In this document: positions 21,750-24,984 of the stretch, piece by piece
Layout of the letters: each line of letters opens with the position of its first letter
How positions within the stretch are numbered: position 1 is the stretch's first letter
Assembly: GCF_001509475.1 (NCBI RefSeq)
Contig: NZ_LLZG01000024.1
Location: 1 to 24,984, forward strand
Direction: 5' to 3'
Origin: Streptomyces regalis
GTDB lineage: Bacteria; Actinomycetota; Actinomycetes; Streptomycetales; Streptomycetaceae
DNA length: 24,984 nucleotides
Position numbers and translations under genes: made by a program
The notes under the pieces: model-generated
What the model saw: the letters and a program-made list of their open reading frames with translations, nothing else
What the model was told of the DNA's origin: nothing
The model's database searches: none

Positions 21750-22085
21750 GTGACCGTCGCTCGTTCCGTTGCCCTGTTCGTCGTCGCCGCCCTGTTCGAG
21801 ATCGGCGGGGCCTGGCTGGTCTGGCGGGGCATCCACGAGCACAAAGGCTGGATCTGGATCGGCGCAGGCGTGATCGCCCTCGGCCTCTACGGCGTGGTGG
21901 CGACCTGGCAGAACGACGACAGCTTCGGCCGCATCCTCGCCGCCTACGGCGGCATCTTCGTCTCAGGCTCCATCGCCTGGGGGGTGATCGCCGACGGCTA
22001 CCGGCCGGATCGCTACGACGTCGGCGGCGCTCTGGTCTGCCTCGCCGGGATGGCCGTGATCATGTACGCACCCCGCAGCAGCTGA
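21750..22085 (+). CDS. YnfA/UPF0060 family small membrane protein
   Basis: This 111-residue protein of four hydrophobic helices ([80 protein letters not shown]) matches the YnfA/UPF0060 family, related to small multidrug resistance exporters. [10 protein letters not shown] and AAYGGIFV are typical. GTG 21750 was chosen as it begins the first helix. It lies 10 bases after the MerF-like frame's stop and shares its direction, so the genes probably form an operon after merR. Function of the family is not settled. Such genes recur in metal-resistance islands. Confidence 0.88.
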   Translation: MTVARSVALFVVAALFEIGGAWLVWRGIHEHKGWIWIGAGVIALGLYGVVATWQNDDSFGRILAAYGGIFVSGSIAWGVIADGYRPDRYDVGGALVCLAGMAVIMYAPRSS

Positions 22086-22112
22086 CGCACAAGTCGCCGC
22101 GCTACCCCCGCG

Positions 22113-22709
22113 TCACAGGCCGAAGGCGCCGCCCTCGACGAGGATCAGCACGCCCAGAGCGATCAGGACCAGCGGGAACAGGATGTGGCCCCACCGGCTG
22201 AGCGCCTTCGCGATGACCGGACGGGTGGCGAAGAAACGACCCGCGAAGCACCACACGGCCACCAGAACCAGGAAGACGACGGCGTACACGCTCATTCCAC
22301 CGACCCCTGCCGTGGCGAACACGGGCACGTAGACGCCGATGTTGTCACCGCCGTTCGCGAAGGTGACCGCCGCGACCTCCAGAGCCCTCGGTGCGCCCTC
22401 GGTCACCTCCTGCTCGTCGTCCTCGTTGCCGCGGCTCTGCCACGCGTGCCAGGCCGCCTTGAGTCCGAGCCCGAGGGGCAGCAGGCCGAGGTAAGGGATG
22501 GCCTCCTCGGGCAGGAAGGTCGCACCGAACGCCGCGGCCACGGCGACGGCGAGGATGGCGGCGAAACCGAGGTACTGGCCGAGCACGATCCGGCGAGCCG
22601 CTCCGTGGTGCCCGGCAGCCTGGGCGAAGAACAGGGACAGGATCAGGATGTCGTCGATGTTGGTGACGGCGAACAGACCGATCGCCTGCCCGACGATGCC
22701 CAGGTTCAC
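22113..22709 (-). CDS. CadD-family cadmium resistance transporter
   Basis: This 198-residue membrane protein of the LysE/CadD superfamily has about six helices. Two repeated acidic motifs are seen: FAVTNIDDILILSLFF at about residues 13-28 and VTFANGGDNIGVYVPVFA at about 115-132, which sit in the two structural repeats. CadD proteins give cadmium resistance by export or binding. A GTG at 22709 is the start, with GAGAGG upstream at slightly long spacing. It converges with the YnfA gene across 27 bases and lies 135 bases downstream of arsO on the same strand, with no clear terminator between. Confidence 0.9.
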   Translation of the reverse strand: MNLGIVGQAIGLFAVTNIDDILILSLFFAQAAGHHGAARRIVLGQYLGFAAILAVAVAAAFGATFLPEEAIPYLGLLPLGLGLKAAWHAWQSRGNEDDEQEVTEGAPRALEVAAVTFANGGDNIGVYVPVFATAGVGGMSVYAVVFLVLVAVWCFAGRFFATRPVIAKALSRWGHILFPLVLIALGVLILVEGGAFGL

Positions 22710-22844
22710 CGGTGGGACGACCTCTCGCTCGGCTGCCCGTCGACAGAACCCGGCACGCTCGCCTGGAACGGCGCACCGGGACCACCGGCCGATGATTGCC
22801 GCCGGGTTCGGGGTGACGCGGCGGCTCGTCCCGCGTTCGTCGTT

Positions 22845-23903
22845 CTACCCCGCGAGCAGCGCGGCGATCTCGCTTGCTGCGTCACGGGCCGGCCGCCCGG
22901 CCCCGATGAGGGTGGCGGAGGCGGGGCCGGTCCAGTCGCCGTAGCCGAGCAGGTGCAGGCGCGGCTCATCCACCGCCCGCGTGCCGGCGGTATCGATGTG
23001 ACCGTGTCGGCCGCGGAGTTGGAGCGGGGCGAGGTGCGACAGGGCGGGGCGGAACCCGGTGCACCAGATGATCACGTCGGCTTCGGCGCGGGTGCCGTCC
23101 GCCCATTCGACGCCGCCGGGGACGAGGCGGGTGAACATCGGCGTGGCCTTGAGCAGGCCGCGGTCACGGGCTTCCCTGACGGGTGGTACGGCGACGATGT
23201 CGCCCAGCAAGGCGACGCCGCCGTTGTCGGTACGTCCCTCGTCGAGGGCCTGGCGGCGAGCGGAGGCCACGTCGAACAGCACCCTGCCGTCGATGTCGTC
23301 GGCCAGGAAGCGGGGTGGGCGCTGGGTAACCCAGGTCAGCTGGGTGTCGTGGGCCAGGTCGGCGGCGATCTGCGCCCCGGAGTTGCCTCCGCCGACCACG
23401 ATCACGCGCCGGCCCGCGAAGTCCTGTGGGCGCCGGTAGTCCACGGTGTGCAGCTGCCTGCCGCCGAAGGCCCCACGACCTGGGACGGCGGGGAGGAAGG
23501 GGCGCCACCAGGTGCCGGTCGCACTGATCACGGCGCGGGCGTGCCAGGTGCCGGAATCGGTTTCCACCCGCAGGAGTTGGCCGTCCCGGTGTACAGCGAG
23601 CACGCGCACGGGCCGCTGCACATCCAGCTCGTACCGCTTCTCGTAGTCACGCAGGTACGTCACCACGTGCGCCGCGTCCGGGTACTCCTCGCCCGGCTGC
23701 GGCGGCATGAGCCACCCGGGGAGTGAGGAGTAGGCCGCCGGAGAGAACAGGTGCAGGGAATCCCAGGTGTGCTGCCAGGCGCCGCCGGGGTCGGTCCGGG
23801 CGTCGAGAACGACGAACTCCAGGCCCCGGCGGCGCAGGTGGTAACCGGCGGCGAGCCCAGCCTGGCCGCCGCCGATCACCACCACCTGTGTCGTCCGCGT
23901 CAT
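22845..23903 (-). CDS. arsO: ArsO-like flavin-containing monooxygenase
   Basis: This 352-residue flavoprotein has an FAD motif (VVVIGGGQAGLAAGYHLRRR), the second NADPH-binding fold (VIVVGGGNSGAQIAADLA) and ATGTWWRPFLP/WCTGFRP segments typical of flavin monooxygenase-like proteins (Pfam Pyr_redox_3). ArsO-type enzymes recur in streptomycete arsenic operons, and their exact reaction is uncertain. Its ATG overlaps the stop of the aquaporin gene (ATGA), giving the operon arsR-aquaporin-arsO. A DNA relic of a paralogue's 3' end lies at 20748-20818. Name rests on the operon context and fold. Confidence 0.82.
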   Translation of the reverse strand: MTRTTQVVVIGGGQAGLAAGYHLRRRGLEFVVLDARTDPGGAWQHTWDSLHLFSPAAYSSLPGWLMPPQPGEEYPDAAHVVTYLRDYEKRYELDVQRPVRVLAVHRDGQLLRVETDSGTWHARAVISATGTWWRPFLPAVPGRGAFGGRQLHTVDYRRPQDFAGRRVIVVGGGNSGAQIAADLAHDTQLTWVTQRPPRFLADDIDGRVLFDVASARRQALDEGRTDNGGVALLGDIVAVPPVREARDRGLLKATPMFTRLVPGGVEWADGTRAEADVIIWCTGFRPALSHLAPLQLRGRHGHIDTAGTRAVDEPRLHLLGYGDWTGPASATLIGAGRPARDAASEIAALLAG

Positions 23904-24682
23904 GCGGCGGGCTGCTCCGCGTCCGCTCGACCAGGAACGAAGATCAGCGCCACGAGCGCCAGCCCGACCACCGTGCCGACGAGCTGCATGCCGATGAAGC
24001 CCGCGACCGAGCCGGGCGCGATGCCCGCGAAGGTGTCAGTGAAGGCGCGGCCGATCGTCACCGCCGGGTTCGCGAACGACGTGGACGAGGTGAACCAGTA
24101 CGCGGCGCCGATGTAGGAGGCGACCGCCACCGGGGCGAAGCGCAGGCGGTCGGTGCGGGCCAGGCCGAAGATCAGCAGGATCAGTCCGGCCGTCGCGACA
24201 ACCTCACCGAGGAGCAGATGTCCCGCTGAGCGATCGTGTGTCGACCACTTCACCAGCGGCTCGCCGAACATCGCATCGGCAAGGACGGCACCGGCAATCG
24301 CACCTACGATCTGCGCGGGGACATAGACGGCCGCCTCACGAAGCGTGACACCGGCTCCGTCCCGCCGGGCGGTCCACCACTCCGCCAGCGTGACCGCCGG
24401 GTTGAAGTGCGCGCCGGAGACCGGGCCGAGCAAGGTGATCAGCACACCCAGGCCGAAGACCGTGGCCGTCGAGTTGGCCAGCAGCTGCAACCCGACGTCC
24501 TTGGTGAGCTCCGTGGCCTGGATGCCGGAGCCGACCACCACCGCCACCAGGGCGGCGGTACCGACCAGTTCGGCGGCGGCCCGGGCGAACAGCGGGGCGC
24601 GGGGCGGAGTGGCCCCCGGGGCGGGCTGAGGAGAGGCGGCGGCTATGGCTGACTCCGCAGCGGTCTCGTGCGTGGCGGTCAA
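23900..24682 (-). CDS. MIP/aquaporin family channel, probable arsenite efflux (AqpS-like)
   Basis: This roughly 260-residue major intrinsic protein has six helices and both pore NPA motifs (GAHFNPAVTLAEWW and SSTSFANPAVTIGRAF). Members in ars operons (AqpS) let arsenite leave the cell down its gradient. A polar N-terminus of about 33 residues precedes helix 1. The start is TTG 24682, six bases after AAGGAG. TTG 24685 is one codon earlier, and no ATG or GTG is available before the first helix. It follows arsR by about 40 bases and overlaps arsO, so the three are coexpressed. No ArsB, Acr3 or ArsC is seen within the window. Confidence 0.87.
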   Translation of the reverse strand: MTATHETAAESAIAAASPQPAPGATPPRAPLFARAAAELVGTAALVAVVVGSGIQATELTKDVGLQLLANSTATVFGLGVLITLLGPVSGAHFNPAVTLAEWWTARRDGAGVTLREAAVYVPAQIVGAIAGAVLADAMFGEPLVKWSTHDRSAGHLLLGEVVATAGLILLIFGLARTDRLRFAPVAVASYIGAAYWFTSSTSFANPAVTIGRAFTDTFAGIAPGSVAGFIGMQLVGTVVGLALVALIFVPGRADAEQPAA

Positions 24683-24722
24683 CAAAGACTCCTTGGTGCA
24701 GTCGCCAGGCGGTGGCGAGGTA

Positions 24723-24984
24723 TCAGGGGCAGGACCGCTTGTTGTCGGCAGCGGAACGGGCAGCCTCGGCCAGATCAGCGAACTGGCCCGCGATCGAGGC
24801 GATGACGTCCGCGCGCAGCTTGTAGTACGTGTACCGGCCGCACGGCTCCGTCTCCACGACCCCGGCCTCGCGCAGCACTCTCAGGTGGTTGGAGAGGTTG
24901 GTCTGCCGGGCACCGGTCTCCTCCACCAGGTGGGTGGTGCACAGCATCTCTTTGGCGAGCAGGGTCACGATCTGGAGCCTGAGC
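24723..24984 (-). CDS. arsR: ArsR/SmtB-family repressor, 5' end outside the window
   Basis: Only the C-terminal 86 or so codons are present, and the gene continues past base 24984. The winged helix is clear: LVEETGARQTNLSNHLRVLR (recognition helix) then GVVETEPCGRYTYYKLR. Cysteines at LCTTH, EPCGR and the C-terminal KRSCP could bind As(III), but they do not form the classical CxC of E. coli ArsR. It heads the arsR-aquaporin-arsO operon and is a candidate repressor for the operator at 20659-20692. Promoter and start are not visible. Confidence 0.86.
   Translation of the reverse strand, partial: LRLQIVTLLAKEMLCTTHLVEETGARQTNLSNHLRVLREAGVVETEPCGRYTYYKLRADVIASIAGQFADLAEAARSAADNKRSCP

Overview
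The window looks like a Streptomyces (or very close actinomycete) chromosome. It has very high G+C, GTG and TTG starts with translational coupling, and a gene order typical of that genus: gluR-gluK divergent from gluABCD, then a flavin monooxygenase, cysteine dioxygenase plus rhodanese, recX-recA, an AI-2E family membrane protein and a DUF3046 protein. There are no rRNA or tRNA genes, no complete insertion sequence and no CRISPR array.

Left part (1-13300), core metabolism and transport. A LysR regulator is followed on the same strand by a TtuC-type D-malate/tartrate dehydrogenase. A MazG-like pyrophosphohydrolase and an orphan TAXI solute receptor are divergent. The TAXI gene runs into five 17-bp tandem repeats and then the convergent gluK sensor kinase. 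gluR-gluK faces gluABCD (ATPase, lipoprotein, two permeases), which together form a glutamate sensing and uptake module. Hairpins lie between gluB and gluC and after gluD. After a class A flavin monooxygenase comes a small sulfur operon: a leaderless, cysteine-rich leader peptide, cysteine dioxygenase and rhodanese.

Middle (13301-18550), recombination and conserved membrane genes. recA is interrupted in frame by a 368-residue intein with splicing blocks and a two-motif LAGLIDADG endonuclease. It sits between G204 and the following serine, inside the L2 DNA-binding loop. A LexA-type SOS box overlaps the recA promoter, and recX follows recA after 3 bases.

Right part (18600-24984), an accessory metal(loid)-resistance island. 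It starts beside the DUF3046 gene with a frameshifted tyrosine integrase relic fused to a truncated MFS exporter. Then come a cysteine-tailed flavoprotein with an ArsR-like operator, two flavoprotein gene relics in opposite orientations, a MerR-type regulator carrying a TTA codon, a frame-disrupted MerF-like membrane protein, a YnfA-type protein, a CadD-type transporter, and an arsR-aquaporin-arsO operon cut by the window edge. Relics and broken frames show repeated rearrangement.

The two strongest signals are the RecA intein and the cysteine leader peptide placed before a cysteine-degrading enzyme.
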